This document shows, piece by piece, positions 35,981-46,253 of a stretch of DNA of 64,000 nt. The notes beneath the pieces are model-generated. The model saw nothing but the letters and a program-made list of their open reading frames with translations, was not told the DNA's origin and ran no database searches. The stretch is from assembly GCF_000725425.1 (NCBI RefSeq), contig NZ_CP006019.1:930001-994000 (forward strand). The letters are read 5' to 3'. The DNA comes from Palaeococcus pacificus DY20341. Its GTDB lineage: Archaea > Methanobacteriota_B > Thermococci > Thermococcales > Thermococcaceae. The position numbers were made by a program, and so were the translations under genes. How positions within the stretch are numbered: position 1 is the stretch's first letter; every line of letters begins with the position of its first letter.

Positions 35981-36403
35981 TCAAAGGTGGGCGATTGGTG
36001 TCTCAGCACCGCAGGCCTCACACTTGAGGTAGTGGAAGCGTCCTTTCTTGGTAATCTTTGTATCTGGTGCACCACAAACTGGACAGATAACGTAGTCCTT
36101 GAGGTACTTCTTGAACTTGTTGCCTATCAAGTAAGGCGTAAAGCGACCTTGGAGGATTACCCTTCTTCCTTCGAGCGTTCCAGCTGTAGCTACCTCTTTT
36201 AGGATGAACTTTAAGAGGTGCTGTGGATCTCTATTCATTGCCTCTGCTATATCGACGAAGTTGTCTATGATTGTCTTGTTTCCTTCAATCGTCACGGAAG
36301 CGGGTGGAACCTCAAATCTCGATCCGTGGTGCTTAACGTTCTCAGGTAACTCCTCATAAGCCTTCTCTAAAAGCTTTTCATAATCGTAATAATCATACTC
36401 CAT
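35981..36403 (-). CDS. Translation initiation factor aIF2 beta subunit
   Basis: The 140-residue beta subunit of the aIF2 heterotrimer, which carries Met-tRNAi to the ribosome. It has the central fold ([26 protein letters not shown]) and a C-terminal zinc ribbon (CPVCGAPDT and CEACGAETP). It is the last gene of the gins23-mcm-aIF2-beta operon; its ribosome site (GGAGGTGA) lies just after the mcm stop codon. Linking replication and translation genes this way also occurs in Pyrococcus. Confidence 0.95.
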   Translation of the reverse strand: MEYDYYDYEKLLEKAYEELPENVKHHGSRFEVPPASVTIEGNKTIIDNFVDIAEAMNRDPQHLLKFILKEVATAGTLEGRRVILQGRFTPYLIGNKFKKYLKDYVICPVCGAPDTKITKKGRFHYLKCEACGAETPIAHL

Positions 36404-36415
36404 TTTTTCACCTCC

Positions 36416-38458
36416 TTATGCTACACGATAATAGCCATCCCTTGGGCTATAAATTTGACCCTCATTAAAGAGCCTCTCAATGAGTTTCCTCGCTTCATCT
36501 TTTTTCATGCCGCTTTCTACGGCTTCACTTATAATATCATCGATTGGTGCTCCCCATTCATTCTTATTCTCCAGCCTCTTTATAATGCTTACCATCCTCT
36601 CAATCTTGTTTATCTGCTTTGAGGACTTACCCACTTCAAGGATTGATATGTCGAGCATTCCCTCTTCATCCATAGCGACCTGCTTTAGAGCATACTCCAT
36701 GATGGCTATAGCTTCCTTAGCATCTTCTCTCGTCACAACGTCACTTAAGCGCATTCTCGCATGAGCTTCGCTCAGTCTTATGAGTGCCTCAAGCTGCCTT
36801 GCGGTTATAGGCATTGGCTTAACTCCTTCTTCGCTGTTCCCCACTTTAGCCCTCTTCCTCATCCTTATGTAGTAGCGCTTAATCTCATCCATAGCTTCTT
36901 TGCTTAGAACAGGATGTATGTTCTTTCTGGCATAGGCTATATACTTCTTAAGCAAATCGTAGGGCACTTTGGGCGCAACGGCCTCCGCTTCTCCCCTTCT
37001 CACTTTTAATATGTGTGTTGCTATATCTGAGTCAATATTCTCGTCTGGCTCATCCAAGAGTACGAATATCAAATCAAACCTGCTCAAGAGCGTTGGTGGC
37101 AAATCAAGCTGCTCTGGAAGTGGTTTAGCTCTATTGAACCTTCCATATTTTGGATTTGCGGCTGCTATAACCGTCGTCCTCGAGTTTAGCGTTGCTGTAA
37201 TGCCCGCTTTGCTTATGCTTATGCTCTGCTGTTCAAGTGCCTCGTGTATGGCGCTCCTATCTCTATCGCTCATCTTATCAAACTCATCAATCAACGCTAC
37301 ACCCATGTCCGCTAATACCAAAACACCCGCTTCGAGCACCCAAGAGCCTGTTAGCTCATCGCGGACTGCAGCGGCTGTGAGACCGGCCGCGCTTGAGCTC
37401 TTACCACTTGTATAAATGGCTCTCGGAGCTAAATTCGCCACATAGCGGAGTATTTGCGATTTTGCGACTCCAGGATCTCCTACAAGCAAAACGTGACTCT
37501 CTCCTCTAAGCTTTGTCCCATCGGGCAATTGTCTATGCACACCGCCGAAGAGGGCCAAGGCTATACCTTTCTTTACCTCCTTGTGTCCCCATATTGCGGG
37601 TGCTATCGAGCCGACTATAGCATCAATTACGTCGGGCCTCTTGGCCAGCTCCCTAATTTTTTGCTCATCCTCGGGTGAAATCTCCAGCTCTTCGACGTCT
37701 TTGCTTATCTGTTCTATGTGGTTGACCTCAAGTATCTTCTTGAAGATGGGCCTCTTTTCCCTGCTTTCCATTATGATTCTCAATACTCCCGTGGCTATGA
37801 CTCTATCACCGGGCAAAGCTACATCAACAAGGTCGTCCAAAAGAATTGCATCTACAAAACGTGGCATTTGACCGCCTTTGAGGCTTTCAGGCCTGTCTTG
37901 GAGCCTAAATGTTTGGAGGTTCATAAATGAGCTCTTTTCAACATCTAGTTCTAGGTTTCTGCTCCCACAATTTTCACATCTCGGGGGCTTAACCATTTGG
38001 GAGTAGGGCCTTTGGAGACGAGTCATTTCATTTCCGCAGTCTTTACACACAAAAACCGACTTTTGCACGAAGGGTTTTACTTCGCTCACCCTCGTGATAA
38101 TTCCCTCCACCTGGATGAGCCTATTTATGTGCTCTGCCCCGAGCTCTTTGACTAATAGAGTGTGCGGCAGGTTGTAGAAGCGGGGGTTAATTTTTAGCTC
38201 TTCTTCATCAAAATCCTCCGACAGAATAATCCTTAAGGCATCTTTTGCTGCTAATATGACTTCCTCAGGATTATCCATGAGTTCCTGAGCGAGAGGAGGA
38301 TTAAAAGCATTTAAATGGGACCAGTCTATCGCTATGGACTTTTTAGGAGTAACCGTGAGCAAGTCTTTGATTTTATTAACATATATTTTATTGCCCTTTG
38401 AGTCAGCATAGCTCCTTAAAAATTCGATAAATCCATGTATCATCTCTTCCTTTTCCAT
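36416..38458 (-). CDS. mcm: Replicative MCM helicase
   Basis: The 680-residue hexameric 3'-5' DNA helicase. The N-terminal domain has a zinc finger (CKDCGNEM and CENCGSRN). The AAA+ domain shows Walker A GDPGVAKSQ near residue 325, Walker B/DEFDKM, sensor TVIAAANPKYG and SRFDLIFVLLDEPD; a winged-helix C-terminus ends the protein. No intein is present. The ATG at 38458 overlaps the gins23 stop (TGATG). Confidence 0.97.
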   Translation of the reverse strand: MEKEEMIHGFIEFLRSYADSKGNKIYVNKIKDLLTVTPKKSIAIDWSHLNAFNPPLAQELMDNPEEVILAAKDALRIILSEDFDEEELKINPRFYNLPHTLLVKELGAEHINRLIQVEGIITRVSEVKPFVQKSVFVCKDCGNEMTRLQRPYSQMVKPPRCENCGSRNLELDVEKSSFMNLQTFRLQDRPESLKGGQMPRFVDAILLDDLVDVALPGDRVIATGVLRIIMESREKRPIFKKILEVNHIEQISKDVEELEISPEDEQKIRELAKRPDVIDAIVGSIAPAIWGHKEVKKGIALALFGGVHRQLPDGTKLRGESHVLLVGDPGVAKSQILRYVANLAPRAIYTSGKSSSAAGLTAAAVRDELTGSWVLEAGVLVLADMGVALIDEFDKMSDRDRSAIHEALEQQSISISKAGITATLNSRTTVIAAANPKYGRFNRAKPLPEQLDLPPTLLSRFDLIFVLLDEPDENIDSDIATHILKVRRGEAEAVAPKVPYDLLKKYIAYARKNIHPVLSKEAMDEIKRYYIRMRKRAKVGNSEEGVKPMPITARQLEALIRLSEAHARMRLSDVVTREDAKEAIAIMEYALKQVAMDEEGMLDISILEVGKSSKQINKIERMVSIIKRLENKNEWGAPIDDIISEAVESGMKKDEARKLIERLFNEGQIYSPRDGYYRVA

Positions 38459-38952
38459 CACTCCTCACCGAGCCATGAAGTTCTCATATTAGACATCTGG
38501 AGGTAGAGCTCCTTCTCCTTTGGTGTGAGTTTGTTTAGTATTTCCAAGCTGTTGGGTCTAAGCATGACTGATTTCAGTATTTTGTTAAACCTCAATCGTT
38601 TGAGCTCTTTGTACTTTTCTTTTAGATTAGCCAGCTTTGTGATGTATGAGCGGAGGGTTTCAGGTGGATATCCACTTGGATTTTCGAGAACTTTATTAAG
38701 GAAATACATGTAGAACTCGGTTCTATCATAGAGAGAACCGTCTATGGTAGCTAAAGGCCTGTTCTCGCGCTCTTCTTTTATGTATCTGTCGAGCTCTATA
38801 ATTATTTTCTCAACTTCATCGATTATCTCAACTACTCCACTTTCCCAAAGCTCCTTTGCCTTCCAATCCTCAATTAGCACCATATCTCCGGGCTTCCAGT
38901 CTCCAAAAGGCCTCATGACTTTAACTGGGATTACAGCTCTCCCCACGAACAT
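38458..38952 (-). CDS. GINS complex subunit Gins23
   Basis: A 164-residue subunit of the archaeal GINS tetramer, which joins MCM and other factors in the CMG-like helicase. A small beta-rich B domain comes first (VIPVKVMRPFGDWKPGDMVLI) and a helical A domain follows, the order that marks Gins23 rather than Gins15/51. The ATG at 38952 has GGGTGA upstream. It overlaps mcm; such gins23-mcm pairs are known in other archaea. Confidence 0.88.
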   Translation of the reverse strand: MFVGRAVIPVKVMRPFGDWKPGDMVLIEDWKAKELWESGVVEIIDEVEKIIIELDRYIKEERENRPLATIDGSLYDRTEFYMYFLNKVLENPSGYPPETLRSYITKLANLKEKYKELKRLRFNKILKSVMLRPNSLEILNKLTPKEKELYLQMSNMRTSWLGEE

Positions 38953-39076
38953 ACATTTCACCCTTTATCCCCGACGAGCCTATGAACAGTAATCGCTCAC
39001 ATTCTTCAAAAAGGTATGTTGAATAACTTCTTAAGGATATCGCAAAATTAAGAAAAGCTAAAAGAAAGGCGTAATC

Positions 39077-40114
39077 TCAAGGAGTCAAGTCCATTGGTTT
39101 TAACTCCTCTAAGAAGTGCTTGGCAAGCTTTATTGTGTTGTCTACATCCCTGGCATCCGTTAGTTCTACTTGAGAGTGCATGTATTTAATTGGGATTGAG
39201 AGAACGGCAGTTGCCATACCTTCTCTGTTGATCTGCATTATGTTTGCATCGGTTCCCGTTGGCCTTGGGCTTGCCTCGACCTGGAGTGGAATCTCGTATT
39301 TTTTAGCAACTTCCTCAGCAAAGGCCCTAACCTTTGGATTTATGTTTGGTCCAACATCCATAACCGGGCCCTTTCCGAGCTCTGGGACAATCTTTCCTTT
39401 GTCTCCCACCTGCTTCGCGAAGGTTACGTCCATGGCTATTCCAATCTCGGGGTCTATTGCGTAGGAAGCAACTCTTGCTCCTCTAAGTCCAACCTCCTCT
39501 TGAACGCTCGCGACGAAGTAAATATCTGCCTCGTGGCTCTCTAAAGCTCTCGCAGTCTCAATCATGGCGTAGAGACAAATTCTATCGTCCAAGTAAGGAG
39601 TGGCAAATCTATTTTCGTTGAGCCTTGTGAAAGCAGGGGCAAACTCTCCAACCGTTCCTATTCTAATGCCCATCTCTTCGACTTCTTCCTTCTTGTCGGC
39701 GCCAACATCAACGACAATTGTGTCCCAATCCGCTGCTTTCTTCCTATCTTCAGGCTTTTGGAGATGCGGTGGAATGTGTCCCACGACACCGTAAACTTCG
39801 CCTTTTTCTCCAAAGAAGCGAATCCTCTGGGCAACGAGAGTCCTTGGATCAACACCACCGACTGGAACTATGTGCAGGTAACCGTTGTTGTCGATGTGGT
39901 TCACCATAACGCCTATTTTGTCCATGTGAGCTGCAATCATAATTTTTGGACCATTGCCTTTTTTGTGGGCTATAACGTTGCCGAGCTTGTCAACTTTAAT
40001 TTCATCAACGTAATCCTTCAAAGCCTCGATTACAACGTCTCTAATTCCCATAAACTCATATCCAGTAACTCCTGGAGCTTCAATCACCTTTTGCATTAAA
40101 TCCCAGTCTACCAT
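39077..40114 (-). CDS. M42-family (TET) aminopeptidase
   Basis: A 345-residue co-catalytic metallopeptidase of the M42 family, which forms dodecameric tetrahedra and degrades peptides in the cytosol. Metal ligands: the His and Asp of [22 protein letters not shown] of VQEEVGLRG, the Asp of AMDVT and the C-terminal HSQVELTD. Deblocking or lysyl specificity cannot be told from sequence. The ATG follows AGGTGATTAAA; the earlier GTG lies in that site. Monocistronic. Confidence 0.93.
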   Translation of the reverse strand: MVDWDLMQKVIEAPGVTGYEFMGIRDVVIEALKDYVDEIKVDKLGNVIAHKKGNGPKIMIAAHMDKIGVMVNHIDNNGYLHIVPVGGVDPRTLVAQRIRFFGEKGEVYGVVGHIPPHLQKPEDRKKAADWDTIVVDVGADKKEEVEEMGIRIGTVGEFAPAFTRLNENRFATPYLDDRICLYAMIETARALESHEADIYFVASVQEEVGLRGARVASYAIDPEIGIAMDVTFAKQVGDKGKIVPELGKGPVMDVGPNINPKVRAFAEEVAKKYEIPLQVEASPRPTGTDANIMQINREGMATAVLSIPIKYMHSQVELTDARDVDNTIKLAKHFLEELKPMDLTP

Positions 40115-40211
40115 TTTAATCACCTACCCGTTTAGACGCTAGTCTTAATGTTAAATCAAGGAGTATTTAAGCTTTCCTAATCTCATTAACTGAAAAGGGC
40201 ACCAAAATAGC

Positions 40212-41207
40212 TTAAACCCTCATCACATAGAAGTAGCGCTCAAGCGAGCCGTGCACCCTTTGATAATATCTTTCTAAGACTTCAAATCCTATTTTCTCCG
40301 CTACTTTAGAAGCATCGAACTGTACAGGAAAAGCTATTGATAAATAGCCGTTTAAAACATCATACATGCTTTCCAACGCTTTTCTATAGAGTTCTTCCCT
40401 TTCACGCCCGGCCAGAGTGGCAGAGGTTCCATAGGGAGGATCCGTCGCTATCGCCTCAAAGCTTCGCTCAAAAATCTCACGGAGCTTTGTAGCGTCGCCG
40501 ACCCTTAGATCATAGTCTTTAACTCCAAAAAACTCCAAGTTGCCCCTCGCTCCCTCCACCATATCCTCTCTTATATCCACTCCATATGCTTTTATTCCCA
40601 TAAGTCCAGCCTCGATTAAAATTCCTCCGAGTCCCATAAATGGGTCTAAAACTTCTTCTCTGGCTCTTGAAAGGTTCACCATGGCTCTTGAGAGCCTTGG
40701 GTGGAGCGAGATGGGCTTGAAAAATGGCCGGTTGTGGGCTTTTCTTTTCTCAAAGCCCTTAGGGTCGAAGTGGATTCTTTTCACGCCGACCCAAAGCTTT
40801 TCACCACAGTAAACCCTAATGACGCTTTTTGGATTCCTTAAGTTCACTTTGAGGCCTTCCTTGGCTATTATTCCTCCCAAGGTGCGCTCAACATCTTTAA
40901 CGTCATGCCTGCAGTTGAGCATTCTTTCCCTTCTAACGGCGAAAGGCTCCTCTAAAAAGCCCCAATCAAGAGCTTCTGCCTTTGAATAGAGTTCATCAAC
41001 ACTATCGGCAGAGAATAGTAAGATTCCAGCTTCATGCGCCATGCCTAGGCGCTCCAAAAAGGAGAACGCACTTTCATCGGCATCTAAAGCCAAGAATAAG
41101 TAGTCTCGCTCAGCTAAATTGAACTTAGGGCTCGCTAATTCGAGCAAAGTTTTAACCTCACCCTCTGCTAGGCTTGGTAGGTTCCCGAGGATTTCCACGT
41201 AGAGCAT
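40212..41207 (-). CDS. tRNA (guanine10-N2)-methyltransferase TrmG10
   Basis: A 331-residue protein with an N-terminal THUMP region, then a Rossmann methyltransferase domain with [14 protein letters not shown] and the catalytic DPPYGTS, typical of N2-guanine methylases. It matches the archaeal enzyme that makes m2G/m2,2G at tRNA position 10. No Shine-Dalgarno precedes the ATG at 41207, and a TTTAAA element about 26 bases upstream points to a leaderless mRNA. It diverges from the nreA gene. Confidence 0.9.
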   Translation of the reverse strand: MLYVEILGNLPSLAEGEVKTLLELASPKFNLAERDYLFLALDADESAFSFLERLGMAHEAGILLFSADSVDELYSKAEALDWGFLEEPFAVRRERMLNCRHDVKDVERTLGGIIAKEGLKVNLRNPKSVIRVYCGEKLWVGVKRIHFDPKGFEKRKAHNRPFFKPISLHPRLSRAMVNLSRAREEVLDPFMGLGGILIEAGLMGIKAYGVDIREDMVEGARGNLEFFGVKDYDLRVGDATKLREIFERSFEAIATDPPYGTSATLAGREREELYRKALESMYDVLNGYLSIAFPVQFDASKVAEKIGFEVLERYYQRVHGSLERYFYVMRV

Positions 41208-41327
41208 GATTTGAGATTGGGGAGAGGGTTTAAAGCTTTTTTCTATGGAACACCTTCTAAAGAGGCAATCTCTCACTCCACGATTGCTCAAGGGAAATAA
41301 TATAAACTTTAATCCTAAGTGTATATC

Positions 41328-42554
41328 ATGCAACTCTTCAACTCAAAACTCTGTGCTGTTTGCAAAGGGAGAAAATTGCTCTGCGGGAGGCCCACATGTC
41401 CAATTTTAGAGAGGTTTAGGGTAGTTAGAGGTGTAGAAAAGCGGATAAACAAGCGCGAGATTTTTGGTTCATCTCCTCCTGCTATTTTTGTTGGTGAGTT
41501 CGGCTATCCTAAGGTTAGGATAGGGCCTTTAGTCCCGCCAATTGAGGGTAATACCTCCTATCTCGACAGCCCGTTGAAGTGGGAAAACGCAAGCATAAGG
41601 GATGTTTTAAGATACCGCTCGCTCTTAGTCATGGGTGAGACTAAAGCAAACGTTGACGTTAAACGAAGCGGGAGGATTTTAAGCGAGATTCAGGAGCTGG
41701 CAATGTCGATAAGGCCTGTGGACAGCGAGATTCTGCTCAAGAGGAAGCCTATCTTAAAAGTCCTGCCAAGTGAGTTTGCTCCGCCGATAGGACCAAAGGC
41801 CGAGCTTTTGGACTTTGAATTAACGGAGAACCCAAGAATTCCGAGAAAGACAGATTATGTTGTAAGTGATGAACTCAAAGCAGAGCAGGCGATAATGAAG
41901 CTTTACAACTCTGGCTTTGATGAATACTACATAATAAGGCTCCTTTCTGCTGGGCTTTTGGGAATTCAAAAGAAGCTTGTCCCAACGAGGTGGAGTATCA
42001 CTGCCGTGCAAGATATTATCGGCAAGCGCCTTAGGAGGGAGGTTCTCCGTTATGAGTTAATAAACGAGTTTGAGCTTTATTTTTACGAGTTTCTTGGCAA
42101 CCGCTATGTCGTTCTCCTAATGCCTGAAAGTTACGCCTTTGAGCTTTTGGAAGTATGGCTCAAGGGTTCGCTTTTTGGAGGTGAAGAGCCGCAAGTAATC
42201 CATGATTTTGAGGATTGGAGGGGCATTAAGGGATATGCAAACCAAACGGCAGGCGCTTACTACGCAGCGCGCTTGAGCATTTTGGAACACCTTAGGAAGA
42301 GGCGCAGACAGGCAAAGATCTTGGTGTTTAGAGAAGTGACGCCCAAGTACTACGCGCCTGTTGGCGTGTGGCAGATTAGGCTGGGCACAAAGAAGGCTAT
42401 GAACAACATCATTGGAAAATTCCAAACTCTCCAAGAAGCTCTCAATGAAGTTGGGAAACTTTTGGAGCATCCGCTTGAGTACTACCTCAAAAGAAGCGAG
42501 ATTTTGAAAGTTAGGGCAAAGCAGAGGACGTTAGATGATTTTTTAAGGTTGTGA
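41328..42554 (+). CDS. nreA: NreA-family DNA repair protein with PCNA-binding tail
   Basis: A 408-residue archaeal Nre protein. The N-terminal zinc-ribbon-like [11 protein letters not shown] with a following CPIL, and the conserved [15 protein letters not shown] block, are family marks. The last residues [10 protein letters not shown] form a PIP box for the PCNA clamp, as known for NreA in haloarchaea. The ATG at 41328 lies about 26 bases after a TATA (AATAATATAAAC), so the mRNA is probably leaderless. A box C/D RNA overlaps its stop codon. Confidence 0.9.
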   Translation: MQLFNSKLCAVCKGRKLLCGRPTCPILERFRVVRGVEKRINKREIFGSSPPAIFVGEFGYPKVRIGPLVPPIEGNTSYLDSPLKWENASIRDVLRYRSLLVMGETKANVDVKRSGRILSEIQELAMSIRPVDSEILLKRKPILKVLPSEFAPPIGPKAELLDFELTENPRIPRKTDYVVSDELKAEQAIMKLYNSGFDEYYIIRLLSAGLLGIQKKLVPTRWSITAVQDIIGKRLRREVLRYELINEFELYFYEFLGNRYVVLLMPESYAFELLEVWLKGSLFGGEEPQVIHDFEDWRGIKGYANQTAGAYYAARLSILEHLRKRRRQAKILVFREVTPKYYAPVGVWQIRLGTKKAMNNIIGKFQTLQEALNEVGKLLEHPLEYYLKRSEILKVRAKQRTLDDFLRL

Positions 42555-42608
42555 TGAGCTTCACCGAACTGAGCACTGCGATGATGAATGCACGTCAGGC
42601 TGACGGCT
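42546..42608 (+). ncRNA. Box C/D guide sRNA overlapping the nreA stop codon
   Basis: Boxes in order: C GTGATGA (42551-42557), 11-nt guide GCTTCACCGAA, D' CTGA (42569-42572), 7-nt spacer, C' GATGATGA (42580-42587), 12-nt guide ATGCACGTCAGG, D CTGA (42600-42603). The box C contains the TGA stop of nreA (42552-42554), so the RNA must be processed from, or transcribed over, the nreA mRNA end. Predicted targets contain UUCGGUGAAGC and CCUGACGUGCAU; the methylated base pairs with the fifth guide base before each D box. Confidence 0.85.
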
Positions 42609-42642
42609 TAACCTTTTTAACCTCTCCTCCATATTTTCCTCT

Positions 42643-43758
42643 ATGAAGAAAAAGCTTGCACTCATAAGCCTCGACGGCAATGGCGTTTACAACCTGAAGC
42701 ATATGCCATTTCTCCAGAGCTTGGCGGAGGAGAGCCTTTTTGGCGTAGTTGACTCTATATTTCCAACGCTTACGGACTTGGTGCATACGAGCGTCATGAC
42801 TGGAGTTCCTCCGAAGGTTCACGGTGTCGTTGAAAACGGCTATTACGATAGAACAAACGGAAAAAAAGTGAAGTTTTATGAGTATGAAGTCGTTTTTAAT
42901 CCGCACAATGTAATAAAGGCGAAAACATTAGTGGACATCTTGAGAGAGAAAGGCATTAAGACAGCGAGCATTAGCGGTTATATGATGCCCCCATTTAGTG
43001 GGACGAACGTTAGGATTTTTCCTCCATTCTTCAACGATGATAAGCTCTATAGAGAGCACGGGAGAGACTGGCGTAAGGACAAATGGGTCGCTAATTCGGC
43101 GCTCTACTTATATGAGGAGTATAAGCCTGATTTGCTCTTAGTCCACTTTTGTTCTATAGACGGAACACAGCACGACCATGGAATCGAGAGTGAGGAGACA
43201 CTAAAAGCAGTGAAAACGGTTGATGAAATGCTCGAGCGCCTTTGGGAGCGCTTAAAAGATGAGTATGCCTTCATAATCTTTGCGGATCACGGGCAGGAAG
43301 AGGTGCACACTTGGGTTAATTTGAGGGTGTTTTTGAGAAAGCACGGCATTGAGACGTTAAGTGTCTCTTCTGGTGGCGGTGCACACATTTATTTAAAGGA
43401 CCCAACCCAAGCGGAGGATGCCTATCTAATACTAAAACGCGCCCCTGGGGTTAAGCATGTCTTCTTTAGGGAAGATTTACCCCATCTAGACACGCCCATT
43501 AGTGGAGAGCTCTTAGTGTCAGCTAAAGAAGGCTACTGGTTCTGCTCTTTCTGTAAGGGTATTAAAGGTTCAAGCTATTGGGTTAAAGGCATGCACGGCT
43601 CTCTAAACGAGCCAGTTATGAAAGTGCCTCTGCTCTTGTGGGGTTTTGGTAAGGGGGAGCTTGAAGCGTCACTCTACGACATAGCGCCGACTGTTCTCGA
43701 CTTCTTCGGCATAGAAAAGCCAAGGGATATGATCGGGGAGAGCTTGATAGGAAAGTAA
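42643..43758 (+). CDS. Alkaline-phosphatase-fold phosphodiesterase (NPP/type I phosphodiesterase family)
   Basis: A 371-residue cytosolic protein of the nucleotide pyrophosphatase/phosphodiesterase group. Metal and nucleophile segments are [23 protein letters not shown] (Thr nucleophile), [21 protein letters not shown] and the late GMHGSLN histidine. No signal peptide is present. Likely substrates are nucleotide-sugar or phosphodiester metabolites; not resolvable further. The start at 42643 has no clear Shine-Dalgarno. The pxp operon follows 35 bases later. Confidence 0.88.
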   Translation: MKKKLALISLDGNGVYNLKHMPFLQSLAEESLFGVVDSIFPTLTDLVHTSVMTGVPPKVHGVVENGYYDRTNGKKVKFYEYEVVFNPHNVIKAKTLVDILREKGIKTASISGYMMPPFSGTNVRIFPPFFNDDKLYREHGRDWRKDKWVANSALYLYEEYKPDLLLVHFCSIDGTQHDHGIESEETLKAVKTVDEMLERLWERLKDEYAFIIFADHGQEEVHTWVNLRVFLRKHGIETLSVSSGGGAHIYLKDPTQAEDAYLILKRAPGVKHVFFREDLPHLDTPISGELLVSAKEGYWFCSFCKGIKGSSYWVKGMHGSLNEPVMKVPLLLWGFGKGELEASLYDIAPTVLDFFGIEKPRDMIGESLIGK

Positions 43759-43793
43759 ATAAGCCCTTCTCTCCTAATCCCTTCGGTGGGAGC

Positions 43794-44561
43794 ATGAAGG
43801 TTGACCTAAATTCTGACCTCGGGGAGAGTTTTGGAAGATATAAGCTGGGCTTGGATGAGGAAGTCATGAAATACATCACCTCAGCAAACGTTGCCTGCGG
43901 CTGGCATGCTGGAGATCCTTTGGTGATGAGAAAAACTGTAAAATTAGCAAAGGAAAACAATGTCCAAGTTGGGGCCCATCCAGGCTATCCAGATTTGATG
44001 GGGTTTGGCAGGAGGTTCATGACACTAACAAGAGAGGAAGCAAGAAACTACATCCTCTATCAAATCGGCGCACTTTATGCTTTCACAAAAGCGGAAGGCT
44101 TAATTTTGCAGCACGTAAAACCTCATGGAGCTTTATACAACGCACTCGTCAAGGATGAAGAGCTTGCAAGGGGAGTTTTGGAGGGGATAGCGGACTTCGA
44201 CAAAAGGCTCATTTTCGTAGGGCTTTCAACCTCAAAGCCTTTAGAGATGGCAGAGGACATGGGACTAAAAGTTGCTCATGAGGTTTTTGCTGATAGAGCA
44301 TACAACCCGGATGGAACTTTAGTTTCAAGGCGCTTAAAGGGGGCTGTAATTCACGATAAGGAGCTGATAGCGGAAAGAGTAATTTCAATGGTTAAGGATG
44401 GGGGCGTTAAGGCAATCAACGGTGAGTGGGTTGAGCTTAAAGCCGACACAATATGTGTCCATGGGGATAACCCTAAAGCCCTTGAGATTACAGCTTACAT
44501 TAGAAAGCGCTTAGAGGAAGAAGGAGTCAAGATTGTGCCGATAAAGGAGATCGTGCGGTGA
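43794..44561 (+). CDS. pxpA: 5-Oxoprolinase subunit PxpA (LamB/YcsF)
   Basis: A 255-residue LamB/YcsF protein with [31 protein letters not shown] and [13 protein letters not shown], family hallmarks. With PxpB and PxpC it hydrolyses 5-oxoproline (pyroglutamate) to glutamate using ATP, recycling a damage product formed readily at high temperature. GGTGGGAGC precedes the start. The three pxp genes are in order and tightly packed. Confidence 0.95.
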   Translation: MKVDLNSDLGESFGRYKLGLDEEVMKYITSANVACGWHAGDPLVMRKTVKLAKENNVQVGAHPGYPDLMGFGRRFMTLTREEARNYILYQIGALYAFTKAEGLILQHVKPHGALYNALVKDEELARGVLEGIADFDKRLIFVGLSTSKPLEMAEDMGLKVAHEVFADRAYNPDGTLVSRRLKGAVIHDKELIAERVISMVKDGGVKAINGEWVELKADTICVHGDNPKALEITAYIRKRLEEEGVKIVPIKEIVR

Positions 44562-44565
44562 TTCT

Positions 44566-45252
44566 ATGCAGTTCAAACCAGCTGGAGACTCTGCCCTTGT
44601 AATTATTTTTGGAAACGAGATAGACGAAAGAATAAACAAAAAAGTCCATGCGGTAGCTGAGGCAATAGAAAAAGCATCCCCGGAGTGGCTCATTGAGATT
44701 GTCCCAACCTATACGAGCGTTTACGTCTATTACGACCCATTGAAAATTGGCTACTCGGAGGTCGTTGAAGCCGTTAAGCCCTTCTTAAATGCAGAGCCTA
44801 AGAAAGAGAAAGCGAGGATTATCGAGATTCCAACCGTTTATGGCGGCGAATTTGGGCCTGACATAGAGTTCGTTGCAGAATACAACGGTTTAAGCGTTGA
44901 TGACATCATTGAAATACACTCAAAGCCGCTCTATCGCATATATATGCTCGGATTTACGCCGGGATTTGCTTATCTTGGCGGCATGGACGAGAGGATTGCA
45001 ACACCAAGATTGGAGAAGCCGCGCTTGAAAGTGCCAGCTGGGAGTGTTGGCATAGCGGGGAAGCAGACTGGAATTTACCCTCTTAAAAGTCCTGGAGGGT
45101 GGAGATTAATTGGGAGGACACCATTGAAGCTCTTTGACGCAAATAGAGAACCTCCCACCCTTCTGCAACCAGGAAACTACATTAAGTTCGTGCCGATAAG
45201 TGAAGAAGAGTTCTGGGAAATTTATAAAAAAGAATGGGGCGAGGAAAGATGA
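44566..45252 (+). CDS. pxpB: 5-Oxoprolinase subunit PxpB
   Basis: A 228-residue protein of the carboxyltransferase C/D domain type, with GFTPGFAYLGGMDERIATPR, VPAGSVGIAGKQTGIYP and SPGGWRLIGRTP. It starts four bases after pxpA and ends by overlapping pxpC, so all three subunits are cotranslated. Earlier annotations call it an allophanate-hydrolase-like or kinase-inhibitor homologue. Confidence 0.95.
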   Translation: MQFKPAGDSALVIIFGNEIDERINKKVHAVAEAIEKASPEWLIEIVPTYTSVYVYYDPLKIGYSEVVEAVKPFLNAEPKKEKARIIEIPTVYGGEFGPDIEFVAEYNGLSVDDIIEIHSKPLYRIYMLGFTPGFAYLGGMDERIATPRLEKPRLKVPAGSVGIAGKQTGIYPLKSPGGWRLIGRTPLKLFDANREPPTLLQPGNYIKFVPISEEEFWEIYKKEWGEER

Positions 45253-46238
45253 TAGAGCTCCTTAAAGTTCCTTCCCTAACGACGATTCAAGATTTGGGAC
45301 GCTTTGGTTATCAAAAGCTTGGCATTCCAGTTAGTGGAGTTATGGATGATTACAGTGCAAGGCTGGTAAATTATTTGGTTGGAAACGATGACAACGCTCC
45401 ATTAATTGAGTTCGTTCTTCAAGGCCCAACGATGAAGTTTTACTCATCCACAGTCTTTGCAGTTGCGGGGGAAGCTGATATTTACCTTAACGGTGTTAAA
45501 ATCGAACCTTGGCAGAGCTATTGGGCTAAGAGGGGAGATGTTTTGGAAGTTGATGTTTTAAAAAGGGGCGTTTATGGATATATCGCCTTTGCTGGTGGAA
45601 TTAAATGCGAAAAAATCTTGGGAAGCTGTGCAACTTATTTGAGGGCTAAGCTTGGAGGGGCGCTAAAAGCAGGGGATAAGCTAAAATTGGGGTATGCAAT
45701 TTTAACCAAAAAGGAAGGAAAAGCTCTTCCGGATGAGTTTAAACCAGAATATCCAAATGAGAGTGAAATTAGGGTAATCCTCGGCCCTCAGCTTGAGCAC
45801 TTCACAAAAGAAGGAATTGAAACCTTCCTAAGCTCGCCGTATGAAGTAACCCCGAACTCTGATAGGATGGGGTACCGGTTGGAGGGACCAAAAATAGAGC
45901 ACTCCGAAAAAGGAGCAGATATAATAACCGATGCGATTCCTTTAGGAGCTATCCAAGTTCCAGCGAATGGGAAGCCAATAATTATGCTGGCTGATAGACA
46001 AACCACAGGAGGCTATGCAAAGATAGCGGTTGTAGCTAAAGTCGATGTTCCAAAAGTAGCCCAAACAAGAGCAGGAGGAAAGCTGAGGTTTAAAGCAATA
46101 AGGGTAGAAGAATCTCAAGAACTGTTAAGAAAGCGAGAGACTTTGTTGAGGAACATAAAAGCACTTTTAGAGGGCAAACTTAGGGCTTACAAGATAAAAG
46201 CACTTGGAGAGGAGTTTGTGGTCTTTACAGAGGTATAA
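45249..46238 (+). CDS. pxpC: 5-Oxoprolinase subunit PxpC
   Basis: A 329-residue carboxyltransferase A/B-domain protein: LTTIQDLGRFGYQKLGIPVSG at the N-terminus, later TPNSDRMGYRLEGP and ADRQTTGGYAKIA. It begins at ATGA overlapping the pxpB stop with GAGGAAAG upstream. The C-terminal ~40 residues are basic and helical. Converges with tyrS. Confidence 0.95.
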   Translation: MIELLKVPSLTTIQDLGRFGYQKLGIPVSGVMDDYSARLVNYLVGNDDNAPLIEFVLQGPTMKFYSSTVFAVAGEADIYLNGVKIEPWQSYWAKRGDVLEVDVLKRGVYGYIAFAGGIKCEKILGSCATYLRAKLGGALKAGDKLKLGYAILTKKEGKALPDEFKPEYPNESEIRVILGPQLEHFTKEGIETFLSSPYEVTPNSDRMGYRLEGPKIEHSEKGADIITDAIPLGAIQVPANGKPIIMLADRQTTGGYAKIAVVAKVDVPKVAQTRAGGKLRFKAIRVEESQELLRKRETLLRNIKALLEGKLRAYKIKALGEEFVVFTEV

Positions 46239-46253
46239 AGGAGAAAAGAGAGC

